Counted from the first letter of the stretch, positions 1 to 13,254 are shown. The stretch: DNA of 64,000 nt from Capitulum mitella (GCA_030062745.1 CP099849.1:17654144-17718143); one strand, 5' to 3'. Notes: generated by a model not told the origin, from the letters alone. Program-made: numbers and translations.

Positions 1-1130
1 AACATTTTCCCCCGACCGGTTTTACTCGCACGGGATAACTGGCGGGATCAGCTCCTGTCTAAGCTACGTTTCAGCATTTGAGTTGCATGCTCCCAGTGTC
101 ATATCCACACAACACAGGTATGTATGATCATGGCTCAGAAAAAATAAGCTGAAACAGATTGAAAGTTCATTGCTTATTGTTGAAAAAGGACCATATTCTT
201 ACTGAGACCATGCGATCTATTTCCTGTTACGATGGAAACTTTTACTCAGTTTGAATTATACTACTGTAATATTTCCGTTACAAATGTGAGGAAGACGTTC
301 GGCCAAATTCGTTTTTCATAACATCAGTCAGAACAGATAACAAACTGGACGCAGATTTATTTTTCATTCTTAAGCAAAACAAAACAAAACGAAACAAAAT
401 AATATCTGAGCAATGCGTCACATGAACAAAAGCATCCTTTAGGAGGGGTTGGGTGGGGTCTGCACGGCCATACGCCAATTCTACCAGTCAGTTTGCTATC
501 CAAGAGCAGAAGGGCAGGTGCAACGTTTCCAAATAAAAGAAACTGATGAAAGGGGCATTTTGCGTGGCACCCACAGTCTTCTAGGACCGGAAAAGTTATC
601 CTGGAATGAAACGGATCTACCATTAAACAATAACGCAAGTTAACTCATTTTGCGAACAGCTAACACATTTGTTTTGCTACTGCATGGCCATCTCAAGTCA
701 TTTATCGTTTTGCGTTGATTGCATGCTGGATAACGAAAAAGTCGAACATATTGTTCCTACCTTTATCGATTTTATTAATCAGGCTTGATATAACCAGTTG
801 TAACGATTTCTTTGTTATGACTTTAATGCATCGTCATAATCCAGTCGTTTTTTTAGGCAACCCGGTAATCCTCTCGATCTGTTACAGTTCATGAGGATTC
901 ACTGGCGATGGAATTCTTAAACAACCGTGAATCTTTATGGATTAATCTGAGAAGTAATTTTCTGAACACTTTACTTGTTTAACGTATCTTAACTTGTGTT
1001 TCCTGACCTAGTTCTCCGTCCAGGTTATCCCTTTTGGCTGTAGCATTATCCAGTCCCTGTGCGGGGACTGAGGGATCTTTGCTGTCCGTCTCTCTGACCT
1101 AGTGAATTTGCACCGTCACCAGTCGTCGGC
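1..1130. other. AT-rich non-coding stretch
   Basis: No supported gene. Open frames are short and occur on both strands. Nothing recognisable apart from short A-rich runs near 380-400. Confidence 0.6.
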
Positions 1131-1640
1131 AGCGGACCGTGATCCACGCTAGCGCCGAGCCCGTGGGTCATCTGCAGGGGGCCCATCTGACCGGGGCCCG
1201 GCCCCCGCCCAGGACCCGGAGGGGGGTCGGCCCGGCCCCGCCCTTCGCCGGCTGGGCGTGCCCGCCGCCCGGCGCCGAAACTGGATCAGTGGCTCCGTCC
1301 AATGTCGGCCGGAGCGGCGCGGCCGCCGCCGCTATTTGGTTCAGTAGTTCGCTCGGTGGTGCGGCGAACGCAGGCGGCCGGCAGCGAGCCGCCCGGACGG
1401 CGACTGGACGCCGCGCCAGCCCGCCACCGATCGGTGGGAGGGCCGACCCGGAGACCTGAGTGACCCCGGCCACCCCCGGCTGCAGCCGCCGGCCCGCCTG
1501 GCGCCAGTAAGTGTTAGTGGGATGTGTTTATTAGGGTTCGTGTCGACGGTGATTAATCCGGCGGTGTTTAGCGCCAATTTCGGCGCCGTTTCCGTGGGGC
1601 GGTAGCGCGGGACGGGATCCCGCTGCTAAGCACGAGGCCA
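1131..1640. other. CpG-dense GC-rich island 1
   Basis: A sharp rise in G+C with many CG dinucleotides, flanked on both sides by AT-rich DNA. Open frames occur in several frames at once, as expected when stop codons are rare, and none has recognisable protein features. It could be an unmethylated island or regulatory block. Confidence 0.5.
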
Positions 1641-3400
1641 ACCGCAGAAGCCACGGTAATCCGTGGCACTTCACCACATGCAGTGTATGCATTACTGATG
1701 GCGCATGTATCGAGGACCTATGAGATTGTGGTGGGCAGTGTATGCATTATCGTTGAAAATAGTCTTTTGTCCGGGCAGTGAGGAGCACCGCCTGAAGTTC
1801 TGTGGGAGACTACATCGCGGTTTGGTGGATGATCCCCTATCGTATATTCGATATTCAGATATTTGCAGCGAGCGAGCCGAATGCTCCCGAACGACGGCAT
1901 TCAGCAGTTTTTTTTAGCGTATTGCATGTTTCATGAGTCTCCTAATTTTTGAACTGTTATGAAATAGAGTAGCAAAACGCTAATCTTCCTCGTATTTATC
2001 CATGTCATAGAAAGAAATGATAACCATTTGTCTAAAACAGTCCAAAACTATTTTTTGCAGCGTGCATTTGGTGACCATATTACGACAATATTTCGTATAG
2101 GTTCTTCTTTTTATACTTATATACTGTTCCCACGCTGCTCGAAAGGGTAATAACATTTTTAAGGTGAGCTCCGAGACTTGAAGCATCACTGTGACCAACT
2201 ATAAAATACTGTGCGGTACTTTACAGGTGATGTACTGTATAAATACTGTACATCACCTTGCGACATTAACAAGCGCTGGGCCTGTCACGTTGGTCGCTGC
2301 CTGTTAATCGTAGCTGTCACTTGTAATGTTTTAATGAACTATGAGCTAAGGCCCGAAATGTAAAAGAATATGAGTAGTGCTCAAACTACGCGACGGGCTT
2401 TTAGCCTGTCAGACATGTCCCCTGTCTATCAATTCACATGCAATGTAGACACAAACTGTGCGCGTTTCTGTGCCTATTTAGAACTCCAACAACAGTCACA
2501 GCAGTATGATTCAGCACTTGGGTCCGTCTTCTTTCTGCATGGGCCATCCGGCGGTTGAAAGCTGGTGGCTCAGTTCCATCCAACACGTAGCCATCGGCGC
2601 TCCAAAACCCCAGGAACAATTACGGCACATCTGTGGAACCCATGAAATGAACGTTTCTGACCGACGAGTCGGTAGTCCGCTTCTTTCCTTGAGCTGCCAG
2701 CTTATCCTCATAATCCTCTCAGACATCTGCTATGTCTGTCGGGACGGGCACCTGGATGAGAGGTGTTGTTACGCATCTGGGGTCGTAAATGTGGGCGTCA
2801 TTACGTGTTACATCGTTTATCACGCGGAATGAATCTGATTTTGCCAAACGCCGATGAGAGGTCTGACCCGACGTCCAATTTTATTAATTACGTAATGACC
2901 CCGTAATTTCATTAGAGAAAACGTCTATCTAATGGACACCATCAGTTACGCGGCGCTTTTTACACGTGCGTTGCTGCACGGCGTGAGGCGCTACAGGCGG
3001 CCCATTTGTACGTCGAGTTTCTTTCTTTGTGCTCTCATTGGGAGGCCAACTACAGGGGCGACAAACCAGAGACGTCACCGTGCCAGCTGCGGTGACAAAC
3101 CGCCTGCTCTTGGTGGCCGAGCGACATTGTCCGCCCCGCCCAGAAAACAGTGGGGTCACACCCTCAGACACACCAGGGGACAGGCAGCCGGACAGTAGTC
3201 GAATTTGACGAGTGAGACATCTGATGAGGCGTTCAGGCTGTATGAGAAAGAAGCATGGCAAGGCGAACACGTACCCATCTCGTACGTGCACTGTCAGTGG
3301 ATGTGGCGCGGCGTGCGAACAGCGCAGCCCACAGCCTCACACAGCATGCCGAGGCCTGGCAGCTTTTGAAGCATTGGGTGCTGGCAATCTCGTCCACTTC
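1641..3400. other. Mixed-composition non-coding stretch
   Basis: No recognisable gene. It contains one perfect 11-bp inverted repeat (2225-2235 with 2248-2258, 12-nt loop). The rest is unremarkable. Confidence 0.55.
2225..2258. repeat. Inverted repeat, 11-bp arms
   Basis: AGGTGATGTAC is matched by GTACATCACCT across a 12-nt AT-rich loop. A hairpin or cruciform is possible; there is no terminator or transposon context. Confidence 0.6.
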
Positions 3401-4350
3401 TGAGCGCCAGCTTGAGGCGGTGCCTTCGTCCGGCGTTAGCCGTCCCAGGCGGCGGTTCCATTTGGGACGGTCGGCGTCAGACAATGCCCCTCGAGTTGGG
3501 AGCAGATTGCGCCGGCCGGCGGCGGCCGGCGGCGGCCAGCGTGCCACTGCGCGCCCTAAAGCGTCCGTCCGTCCTCGACAAACAATGCCCGCCTGTATTT
3601 GCCCGGCGTCGCGGCGGGGGTTCGCGGCGGACAATAGAAAAAGACCCGCCGGTGTTGAGATCTCCCGCTGCTTTGATGGATTCGATAGGCGGCGGCGGCG
3701 GCGGCGGCTGACGGAGTGGCGGCCGCCGGCGCGCCGTCAGACGAACCGGGTCAAACGGCGGCAGCGCCGCCGCCGCCGCCGCGCCGCCGCAGACGGCCGG
3801 CTGCCTCCGTGAGCCCGCGCCGTCCCCCTCCGGCCACCGACGCCGGCGCGCGCCAGCCGAGTGTGAGAAATCGCGCCAACGGTGAGAACCGCGATAACGC
3901 ATCTAGGCCGACGGCACAACAGCCGAATATACGGCCGGCTTCGGCTGAATATTCGATGCGGCGGGCGGCGCTTTCGACAGCCGGCGGATGCCAGGCGCCG
4001 ATGCCCGCGGGCTCGAGATGCATGCAGGCCGGCCGCGCGGCGGTAGTATTTCACTGGGTGCAGCCTTGGCGAGCGGCGCCGGCGGCGCGGCGACCGGCTC
4101 ATCCCGGCCCGGCCCGGCCCGGCCCGGCCCAACGCCCATCGCCGCGTCGGCTTTGGCACGACTTATGACACCAGCGCCGAGCGGCGCGGCCGCGGCCGCC
4201 GCTGCAGCCTGCAGAGCGTGGCCAGCGTCCAGACCGTCCGGGGGAAGGCAGCAGTGCCAGCCCGGGTCACCAGTCTATCCAGACCGCCCGGATCGACTGG
4301 TGACCCGGGGAAAGGCAGCAGTGCCGCCCCGGCTGCGTTGCGGCACTGGT
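3400..4350. other. CpG-dense GC-rich island 2
   Basis: Very high G+C. It includes (GGC)n and (CGC)n runs near 3690-3710 and 3767-3790 and a (CCCGG)n run at 4103-4130. Long open frames on both strands are explained by composition. No domain is recognisable. Confidence 0.5.
4261..4309. repeat. Inverted repeat, 15-bp arms, inside a short direct repeat
   Basis: CCCGGGTCACCAGTC (4261-4275) is the exact reverse complement of 4295-4309, with a 19-nt loop. A near-identical ~20-nt block containing AAGGCAGCAGTGCC lies on each side (about 4241-4260 and 4309-4330), so the hairpin sits in a duplicated unit. Confidence 0.7.
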
Positions 4351-5277
4351 TCACCCTGAGCAGGAGCCTTGGAGATTCCCTATCATTCGACCTCAGCTTC
4401 ACATCGATGAGGCAACGGTGTCGATCTTAGGGCGATTGGATTCTGGAAAACGGAATCCTTAGTTTTTCGTGTTGCACATCCCTAGGAGCACATCCCATTT
4501 ACAACTGATATGTCATTAGGATTAATGCGGATATCTGTACATTTCCTTGGGTAGCTGGGTTTATTTGATACGCAAGGCAATACAGTATATTTCCCTTAAT
4601 TTTCACTGTCTGAAGTCTTAACGCATTGCTAGCCCACTTTGATTTTCAAAACGGGAGAAATGAGAGGAACAAAAATGGCTCGCAGAAAATTATTCTCATT
4701 GTCGTACGGAAATTTTAGAACAAACAAGTGAGGCGATGCAAAATTGAGACATGACTAACTATATTAACACTTTAAACGCATCAGATGTTACAGAATGTTT
4801 CGATCGCTAAATGCTCCCTACCAGCAGAAGTGTTGTAGACTTTTGACCGTGTTGCGAACATTTCAGTGGCGGTTATGGCAAGCATACAACAAAACGTATT
4901 CACCGGCTTGGGAAGCTATTTTGTGACGTACGTCGCTGAAGAGCCCAGAAAGGAAATTGAATGATGCAGATGCCATGATTGCCTTAGACCCTTATGAAAC
5001 AATCACACTTATTGAGCAGTGACACGCCCGGGCCAAAGGCGCGGTCACACCAGAGGTCCATCGCCTCAGAGGCACGTCACCGTTTCGGCTCCGGCCAGAT
5101 TTGCGGCCGCCTCATGCTCGACAGTCACAGGAGACAGACGTGGCCACAATCTGATGCTCATCGGCTGCGGTGACCGCGGAGCACGCTACTAACTCGGGCT
5201 TAGTCCAGTCGGTAGTATAAATACAGCTCTACAACTCACAGAACCGATCCCTCCTGTCCGGTGTCATGTCCGTTTTG
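4351..5277. other. AT-rich to mixed non-coding stretch
   Basis: No supported gene, RNA or repeat seen. G+C rises from about 5030 onwards. Confidence 0.5.
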
Positions 5278-5283
5278 CCTACA

Positions 5284-5470
5284 GACCTAAGACTCCGAGT
5301 CCATGATGTCCGCGGACCTGATACTCCGTGTCCCTGCTGTTTGCGGACCCGAGATCCCGTGTCCGTGCTGTCCGCGGACCTGACACTCCGTGTCCGTGCT
5401 GTCCGCGGGCTTGAGACCCCGTGTCCGTGTTGTCCGTGGACCTGAGACTCCAGTGTCTGTCCTGTCTGAG
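5284..5470. repeat. Minisatellite, ~31-bp unit, about 6 copies
   Basis: Units resemble GGACCTGAGACTCCGTGTCC followed by GTGCTGTCCGC, with substitutions between copies. Because 31 is not a multiple of three, open frames across it cycle through frames and are not evidence of a protein. Confidence 0.8.
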
Positions 5471-5479
5471 GGTCTGAGT

Positions 5480-6560
5480 TCTGTGTGGGCGGCGGCGACT
5501 GGGCAGAGGCCGCCGGCTGCCCGGCGTCTCGGGTTTCCAGACGGATGTGTTGTTGGTAAGTCGCTGGGCCCGAGTTACATCCGCCACCCGCGTCTCGGCA
5601 TGTAGCGTTCCCCACCACGTCGGCCGACACGTGTCGCCGGCGCCGACAAACACGTGTCGCCGGCGCGCGCAAACACGTGTCGTCGTCGGCGCGAGCCAGC
5701 CTGAAGACCGTCTGGCGCGCAGTTTAACCGCGACCCGTCGTGGCTCTTGGGGCGTGGTGCCAAGGCAGTCGTTCTCAGGATTTGGTCAATATCTAGGTCT
5801 GGTTCGTCGCTGACGGCCGGCGGCGATCTGACGCTCTTGCTCGACGAATCCTCGGCGACAGAGCGCCACTCCGAGCGGCGACCGTGAGTGGCGGCGGACG
5901 GCCTGCCGACAGGACGGCCGTCGCCTGAGCGGCCGCGCTCGGATGACCCAGAGCCGGCGGCAGCAGACGGGCAGACGGCAGCGGCCGGCCGTCGCCTGTC
6001 GCCCGGCACCGCCCCCGGCGGAGCCGCTCCCCCGGGGAACGCAGCCCGGCCAGCTCGCCATGGACGGGACACGGACGGAGGCGGGGTCTGCGTTGACAGG
6101 CGCCTGCGGTCGTGTCGGCGCTGGTCGCTGGCGCTGTGGCCGGCGCGTCCGTTGTCCGAGAAGTGACGGCTGACCACGTGCGGCGTGGTCGGTTGTACTC
6201 CGTGTGAGACACACGTGTCGGTCGGCCGCATCGCCTGCTGCAATCGAACCGCACCCACCGCCAGGCGATGCGGACTAGAGAAGGGGCTGAATGAGAGGTC
6301 CCGTGCGGCTTTCTCCCCTTTCCTCCGTCTCAGCGGACGCCCAGCTGCGCGGGGCGGCGCGGCGGACACGAGCGGCGCGAGTTCACGCCCCACTGGCTCC
6401 GACGGCCGGAGAAGGCCTCCGCCCGGCGGCGGGGCGGTGGCAGGCTGTCGGATCGTTCCTCCCGTTCCCGACCGGCCGACCAGGCGTCCTCAGCGATGGC
6501 GAACAGTTGAGTGACTCGCAGCGCCTCCCGCACCGCCTGACGCCACCTCTCCCCTCAATT
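5480..6560. other. CpG-dense GC-rich island 3
   Basis: High CG density with overlapping open frames on both strands, including a 272-codon minus-strand one. The translations are Arg/Ala/Pro-rich with no domain, so composition is the simplest explanation. Confidence 0.5.
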
Positions 6561-7130
6561 TCATCGGCTCGGAACCCCAGCGAAAAACCATCCTCCCGAG
6601 TCGGGAGCGGAATAGATGATCTGTCGACAGGTAGTGGGATAATCCCCAGATGGTGAGAGATCCGGCATGCAAGCGGCCACCAAAGCCCCGCTTAGCGGCA
6701 CGTGCCACTGGACAGGTGCAGCCGAGCGCCGGTAATACGTGGGAACATCCGAGCCGACTGCATAGCCCGTCGGATTATAGCCGCCGCGAAGAACGTTTGT
6801 AATGTGAAGGTCACGCTTGAAGGATGGCATAGAAGAGTTTTTGTGTAAGTGCTGATCCTGAACATGACGCATGTTCAATAATAATGTGCCAAAGTTCCTC
6901 AGTGCTAGAAAAGAAGGAAGCCACTGACAAAAAAGTAAGGCGTCGTTTATCAATAATCCTCGGAGTGTAACGTAACGACAACATCCTAAACCGGAATGAC
7001 TAACAATAGTGCCACGCCTTTTTGCGCCGGGCGCCAGAAGGTACACGGCTGGTCTGTATTGGTTTTGGATGACGTCCGCCACTAATCACCGGGCTTCACG
7101 GTCGAGCAGACACGCAGTCGTGCCGCCGTA
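6561..7130. other. Mixed non-coding stretch
   Basis: A minus-strand frame of about 170 codons crosses 6561-7082, but I recognise no family and see no splice or start context that favours it. I see nothing else. Confidence 0.4.
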
Positions 7131-7700
7131 AATGGTGCACTGGCTCGGACCGGGCGCCCGGCCATGTCGTCACCAGCGCGGCTGGCGAATTTCCCGGGCA
7201 AGCTGTGGGTGGCCGTTCCGCGGCGCGCGCGCCTGAATGCCGACTTGCGAGAGTGCCTCCGATTACGTCAGATCAGAGTCGACTGCGCGCCGCGCTTGTC
7301 CCGGCACAGTCGACGCGCTTTCGGGGCGGTAACGCGCCGTGAATGTGCCGCCGCTCCGAGACTGATGCGCGCGGCGCGTTCGTCCCGGCGCCGCCTTTGT
7401 GCCGGCCGCGCCGGATTAGGTTAATGGAGTGTGCGGCCAGTGGGACCGGAGGCCGACGCCGGCGGCCACAGCTCGCTGGCTTCCGTCGCCGGTGACGGCC
7501 GGTCGGCTTCTCGGCTAATGGCGGCGGCGCATTGTCTTCAGTCGGCCGACAAGATGCTCCGAACCGGTCATAAAATCGGACCCGATCGCTCTCCCGACGC
7601 GCCTCGGAAGCGCATTATCAGACCCGTCACCAATCAAAGGCGGGCTGGAAGCACGCTTTCACCCCGCCCAAAACTTCCGGAAACTGCGTAGAATTGGTGT
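7131..7700. other. CpG-dense GC-rich island 4
   Basis: GC-rich with frequent CG and GCGC. No supported coding sequence. Confidence 0.5.
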
Positions 7701-8680
7701 CAGCCGGGTTTTAAGAAAACAAAACGTTCATGAAGTAGCTTCGACCATCAGGCATTTGGCCCACGCTTTTAAGCAACAACACGTTCTGCGTCTGCCTTCT
7801 TTTAGTTAGGCGCAGGCTCGTCCAAAAGTAGTCATGGGTCTGTTCGAGCGTGGGTTGGTTCCCCAGCGAATCCCAGACTGTAATGAATACCGTCTGGCCG
7901 TGGTCAGCCACCGCTGGAATACAGACACAGACCGTGCCGGTCCTGAACACCCCTGGCTGTGGTCAGCCGCCGCTGGAGACCGAGCCGGCCGACACAGACC
8001 GTGCCGGCCCTGAACACCTCCTGAAAATCACGGCTGATCCGACTCCAGATAGACGTCCTCGGGCGTCCGCTCCCGCCCGGCTAATTAAGAGAGCGGGGTC
8101 GGATTGAGCCATGCGTGGGATGGCGGCCGCGGCTGGCCACATGCCGCCGCCCGAGACGGCGGCAGCCCCACTCCGGTCAACAGCTGCCGCTCACGAGGAC
8201 ACGCCGCCGCGTCTATCTCCCCCGGCATCTTCACTCTGAGAAAGCGAGAGGAAAGAGCAGGTCCTGAACACGTGTTACGTAACTGGAGCGCGGCCGGGGG
8301 GCTCCATGTTGGCTTTTAAGAGTCTGAAAGGCGTTGTTATCTCTGAGAGAAGTGGACCTACTGTTTGCGTGCCAGTCTCTCGGCCATTTTGAAACGATGG
8401 CAGTGCTCGAGGCACCCTAGCGACCTGGATGCCATCGCGTGTTTCTTTGTTTTACGTGCAAAAGTGTCAGCAATGCGGTTCTTTGGTCTGACGGCTATCG
8501 TCATTGAACCGACTTCCTTCCGAAGCTCCGTTTCGGCGCTCGGGGAGCGGCAGCACGCCATAAAAAAACAGTAGCCTTGCCATCTCATCCTTTCTTCGCC
8601 GCCGGACACGGCTCATAAATGGGAGTGTTTTGACCGGAGTTTGATGGAAATAATCGCGGGCTCGAACCGGGAGGGCATCT
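7701..8680. other. Mixed non-coding stretch with a short duplication
   Basis: Around 7895-8020 a block of about 65 bp (TGGTCAGCC, CCGCTGGA, then ACAGACCGTGCCGG and CCTGAACACC) occurs twice in tandem. Otherwise I see nothing recognisable. Confidence 0.5.
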
Positions 8681-9560
8681 AATCACGTCAGGATACAAGC
8701 CGGAACCGCCTGCGAGCGGTGACCACGCCTCAGGCGGAGGCGGCGCCGCCCGCGCCCGAATCGGAGCCAATACATTCACAGCTCATCAGCGACTGATGAT
8801 GCCGACTCGGGCGGCGGCGATTGGCGGGTCGCCGCCGGGGCGGAGCCTCGTTACCGCAGAGTTCAAAAGTCACGTCTGGCGGAAACGCGCCGCCGTCCGG
8901 ACCGGGCCGGTCCGGACGGGCGGCCGGCGCTGCCGCGCAGAGGCGGAGCATGCCGCCGGCCAGCAACGGCCTCGGATAGGACCAGGGTAATCAGTGCAAC
9001 GGTACCGGGCGGAATAGCTTGCCGGTTCACAAAGTCCGGGCCAGAAACTGTCCGAAAGCCGACGGCAACAGCATCCCCAGCGTGAACACGAGCTGGTGTG
9101 GAAGGCTGAGAGGAGCTGGCCCTGATCCCGTCAGCATCTGCAGCTCAGCTCTGGAGCTGCAGGACTAGCGGTGCCGCGGCATAAGCGGCGCAGGTGCTCG
9201 TCAGCTGCTGCGGCTCCGGTCGTCACGGCGGCCGCTCCCTGCCCTGGGGCGGCCGCGTACCCGCGGCCCGCCGGCCGCCGGCCGCCGCTGCCCGCTTTAT
9301 CTGTTTGTTTCTGGGTCACCGCTGCAAGGCGTCAACACACGTGTCGGCCGGCGGCGGGCGGCGTCCGTGGCGGCGCGCCGCGCCCTCGCCTGCGGCCGGC
9401 GCGCTCCGGCGCGGGGGCCGCCTCGGCCTCAGCTGGCCCCGCCGGGACCACGCCTGGTCCTCCCTGACCGCGACCATCCCCTGCCGCCCCGGCCGGGCTC
9501 CGCCTGGAGCGGCCGTGACCATGCCTGGTCCGCATGGTCTGTGCGATTCCCGTTGTCGGG
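8681..9560. other. CpG-dense GC-rich island 5
   Basis: High G+C, rich in GGCCGG. Open frames on both strands follow composition. No gene supported. Confidence 0.5.
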
Positions 9561-9844
9561 GCGATGGGCCCGGATGATTCACCGCTGCGTGTTTTGTCGG
9601 TGACCCAGTTGAAGAGCGCTGGGTCTGTTTTTGTCGGCCGTCATTCCGGCCCATCCCTGCAACTCTGCCGGCTCCCTGCTGCGGCTGAAGCTGGGATCCC
9701 AGCAAAATTCCACACCGAGCACCGCAGGCGGCTGCCGGTGGTACTCCCATCACAGCAACACCAACCGAACTACCTGAGGCCGCCCACCAGCCAACTGCGC
9801 CGCAGACCGGCAGACAGCGGGCGTCGGCTGCGCGCCCACACTGG

Positions 9845-10165
9845 TCGGTCCAGCCCTCAGCCGGACGGCGGCCGGGCCAGCCCTCAGCGGGTCCAGCCCT
9901 GCCAGCCGGTCCAGCCCTCGGTCGGATAGCGGCCGGTCCAGCCCTCAGCCGGACGGCGGCCGGGCCAGCCCTCAGCCGGTCCAGCCCTCAGCCGGTCCAG
10001 CCCTCGTTCGGACAGCGGCCGAACGAGGGCTGTCCTCGAGTCCCTGCCCTCGGCCAGACAGGGACCGGTCCAAGTCTCAGCCGGACAGCGGTCGGTCCAG
10101 CTCTCAGCCGGTCCAGCCCTCGGCCGGACAGCGGCCAGTCCAGCCCTCGTCCGGACGGCGGCCGG
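9845..10165. repeat. Degenerate minisatellite with internal inversion
   Basis: Short units built on CCAGCCCTCAGCCGGT, interspersed with GGACGGCGGCCGGG and GGACAGCGGCCG variants. At 9999-10011 and 10019-10031 there are perfect 13-bp inverted arms with a 7-nt loop, where the unit flips orientation. Confidence 0.75.
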
Positions 10166-10460
10166 TCCAGCCGGCCTTAAACCGGCGCCGCCTGCAGCGG
10201 CCGCCGTCCGTTACCCAGCGGCCGCTATAACTGGCTGGCCATCTTCCGGCCGGCGGCGCGGGCGTGCCCGCTGGAGGCCGGCCGGCTGGCCGGGCCGGGC
10301 CGGACCGGGCGTTGCCAGCTCGGCGGCCTTGCTTGCGCGGGGCGGCCGGCCCCGGCGGCGCGCCAATTAACTGAGCTCGGGCGACGCGCGCGGCCGCCCG
10401 CGTCATTAGCGGGCGGCGGAGGCGCCCGTCCACACCCGGACAGCGGCAGCCGGCTAATGC
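10166..10460. other. CpG-dense GC-rich island 6
   Basis: G+C-rich block rich in GGCCGGCC-like words. No gene supported. Confidence 0.45.
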
Positions 10461-12940
10461 GTTTTCGATGCAGCGAGCGGTGCAGTAGCCGAGCGTGGGA
10501 ATGACACGAACAAAGGGCGAGCTGATTAGGAGCTGGTCGAGATAGCTGCCGGGCTGAGCGGCGGACGTCGGGACAGTGGCGCGCTATTGTTCTCTCAGCT
10601 GACGGAGGAAACTGACGACACAAAAATCCGCCCTCTGTGGAGCAGATAGACAAGCAATGCTCGGACTCCGCCAACGAGGAAAGCCTGCCTGTGGAGAAGT
10701 GCAACCCGCTGACGAGAGTCGATGCCACTTTTGAATCCCACGGTGCCTCCCGACTTTGCTTCACATTAAGGAAAGCAGTGCAGTGTCCGGACTTTTTCCG
10801 CAGACAATAGCTCAGTAATGATTCAGTGTTCTGTACAATGTCCGGCGACAAGAGAAAGACAATGGCTCCTCCCGGCTCTGAGCATTTTTCGTCCGGATAT
10901 CTGGATCACTGTGCGGAGATACAGGAAAACGCCACCTGGGCGTGCCTCTCTGATAGGTCATTGGTCCGTCTGATTTCTGTAGATAAGCTTTATCTGCGGC
11001 AGGCAAAAAGATACGCCAGGGCGTTTGCAAGGTGCACGGTGGTACAGACGGCATCATTTTGATCTGTTCACACCCGGGCGAAGGTGGGCGAGGCCGGATC
11101 GCCTGCGCACGCTGGTGGTCGGGAAGGCGCCAGTGCGTCGTTGCAGTTCTGGACCAACTGCATGTTCGGCCGGCGGCTGGGGGCCGGTCGTTCAGCGCGC
11201 TCAGGTAGGCGCAGCCTGACGTGCACATTCTGATCTGATTTCGGCCAGCTAATGCGCCCCGGCCAACGGGCGGCCGGGCTCCTCTCGTTCGTCTGGTATT
11301 CAGCCGCGCAGCTGCGACAGACCTGTGCAACGGGCCGCTCCCCGCCGCTCCCCGCCGCTCCCCAGCGCTCCCCGGCGCCTCGTTAGTCTCACGCTCCCCT
11401 TCCACTCCCCGCTGCCGAGTCAAACTGAGGCCCCCTCCCCCGTGGATGAGGAAAGTGGACTTTCTCGTGACTGCGCAACAGGGGGATGTTCCGAAAGTAG
11501 TCCGAGAGGTGCACTTATGAAGCGTGGTTCGTCTTATGTCTGACGGGAACAGCAGTGAGAAGTCCCGAGTGAGGCCAGTCTGCAGTTGCAGCTGTTTAAC
11601 ATCCTCAGCCTCGACATCACCACGACGCCTGAGGAGGTGGCGATCAGAGCCTGTCAACTGCCGACATCCTGGTGATCAGGGCCGTCCGGAGCAGTCGCTC
11701 GCCCACGCTGAACTGACGCAGTGACCTCCCGCGCGACACAGGGAGTGTCAGCTCCCGCTCTGATGACTGAGGACCACTTCCAGTCGCCAGGGTGACGCCC
11801 CTCTATTCAAATGGCGCCAGGTCGCGGCGGGGGTCAGACACCGTCCGGACAACTGTCCGACTCCTCTGCTGGCGGCTCTGCGGGAGAAGATCATCCTAAA
11901 CGGCCTCCTTGCAAAACAGAGGAGCCCCAGACGGCTCACGGCTGCTGGGCTGCCAGCAGCAGTCGTCCCAGTGGATTAGACGGCCGAGATGCCGAGCTCA
12001 GCTCACTGATAACGCTACCGAACGCCGAGTGCAGGATTAGACATGATCATAACGCTGAGATGGCCGTAATTTTGCCGGGCAGTCAGCGGACCTCTAAATG
12101 AGCCTCCGCAGTTCGGTTAACAGTCCCTCAAAACGTCACATTAGGTCTGGACTTGGTAACTGTTGCACGCTGCCTGTCATGAATTGCGCGGATAGCCCAT
12201 TGGCCGTATCTTCAATGTCGTCATCGTCGCTGGCATCCTCAGTACCATCAACCGGACGCTATGCATCACGGGGCGGCTGATTTGTTGCGGGCTCCCCTGA
12301 CAGCGCAGGCGCATCTTCTCAGCAGCGATCTTCATCGTTGACCTCCCGGCTGACACTTCAGGGGCATCAGCAGCCAAGGATCGCCAAGGGAATAGCCCAG
12401 AGAGGCCAGCACAGGCAGGAGAAGTGGTACCTAGCGCAATTCCGAGCGGAGGCCTTGCTGAAGGGACTTGCTCGCGACAGCTGCATTTTCCACTTTTTGT
12501 CGAGGACCTGTCAAAGCAGACAATGCAGCTGACGGAAACAGGAACGGTTTCATAAAGGTGCAAACCCCATCGCGTTTTGCCGCCTTGCATCGCCAAGCCG
12601 TCTCCGTCGATATATCTGCTCTCAGCGATACCATCTTTCAGCCCTGATGAAGTAACCCGGACTCCTGTGTTTCCGGGACGGGATCGGGGGAATGACTCCA
12701 GTTTGTCGCTGCTGTGGCCCGGCGCTGCGGCGGTGGCTGCAGACGGCTCCGGCAGGGCGGCTGCGGTGAAGGCCGCTCCGTCCGTTATTGCGTGTCGGCG
12801 GCGATTTTCGATGTGACGGCGCGATATAGGACGGGGCCGGCCGGGTCGGTACATTTCTGAGATGGCTATGTCACGGTGACGTCCAGCTGGCAGTGATTGG
12901 CGGCGACACGTCAAGGCCGCGCCGGTCCTGTCCTCTGGCT
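10461..12940. other. Mixed-composition non-coding stretch
   Basis: Long minus-strand frames exist (281 codons at 10812-11657; a 349-codon frame from 13226 down to 12177), but their translations show no domain, signal peptide or family likeness and plus-strand frames overlap them. A short CGCTCCCCGC-type decamer repeat lies at about 11335-11375. Confidence 0.4.
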
Positions 12941-12944
12941 GCTG

Positions 12945-13080
12945 CGGACCTTGCCGGACCACCGCGTGACACCGCGAGGACCGCGCCGGACCATCGAGGA
13001 ACGCCGCCGGGACCGTGTTGGACCACCGAGGGACACCGCCGGAACCGTGCCGGACCACCGAAGAAGACCGCCGGACACCA
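12945..13080. repeat. Minisatellite, ~32-bp unit, about 4 copies
   Basis: Copies resemble GGACCACCGAGGGACACCGC followed by CGGAACCGTGCC, each diverged. It lies just upstream of two more simple-repeat tracts. Confidence 0.7.
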
Positions 13081-13254
13081 GACGGCAGCCTCGCTGCATG
13101 GCATGTGATACCGACGCCGCAGGCTGTCGCCTGGCGTCGTCCGGACCGGGGATGGACACAGCGACGTATGTAGGCGGCTGTAAATCGCCCGTAATGACCA
13201 TAGAAAAACATTATCATAATGTTCATCTGTTCAAAGAAGACAACTGAGGACAGA

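Noticed and set aside
5575..6393. 272-codon minus-strand open frame in a CpG island
   Set aside because: Arg/Ala/Pro-rich with equally open frames on the other strand; no family features.
8641..8700. Possible tRNA B-box (GGTTCGAGCCC on the minus strand)
   Set aside because: No pairing T-stem, acceptor stem or A-box at the right distance.
10812..11657. 281-codon minus-strand open frame
   Set aside because: No recognisable family, signal peptide or splice context; composition allows it by chance.
12177..13226. 349-codon minus-strand open frame
   Set aside because: It spans a minisatellite and GC-rich DNA. The translation has no domain, and several plus-strand frames overlap it.
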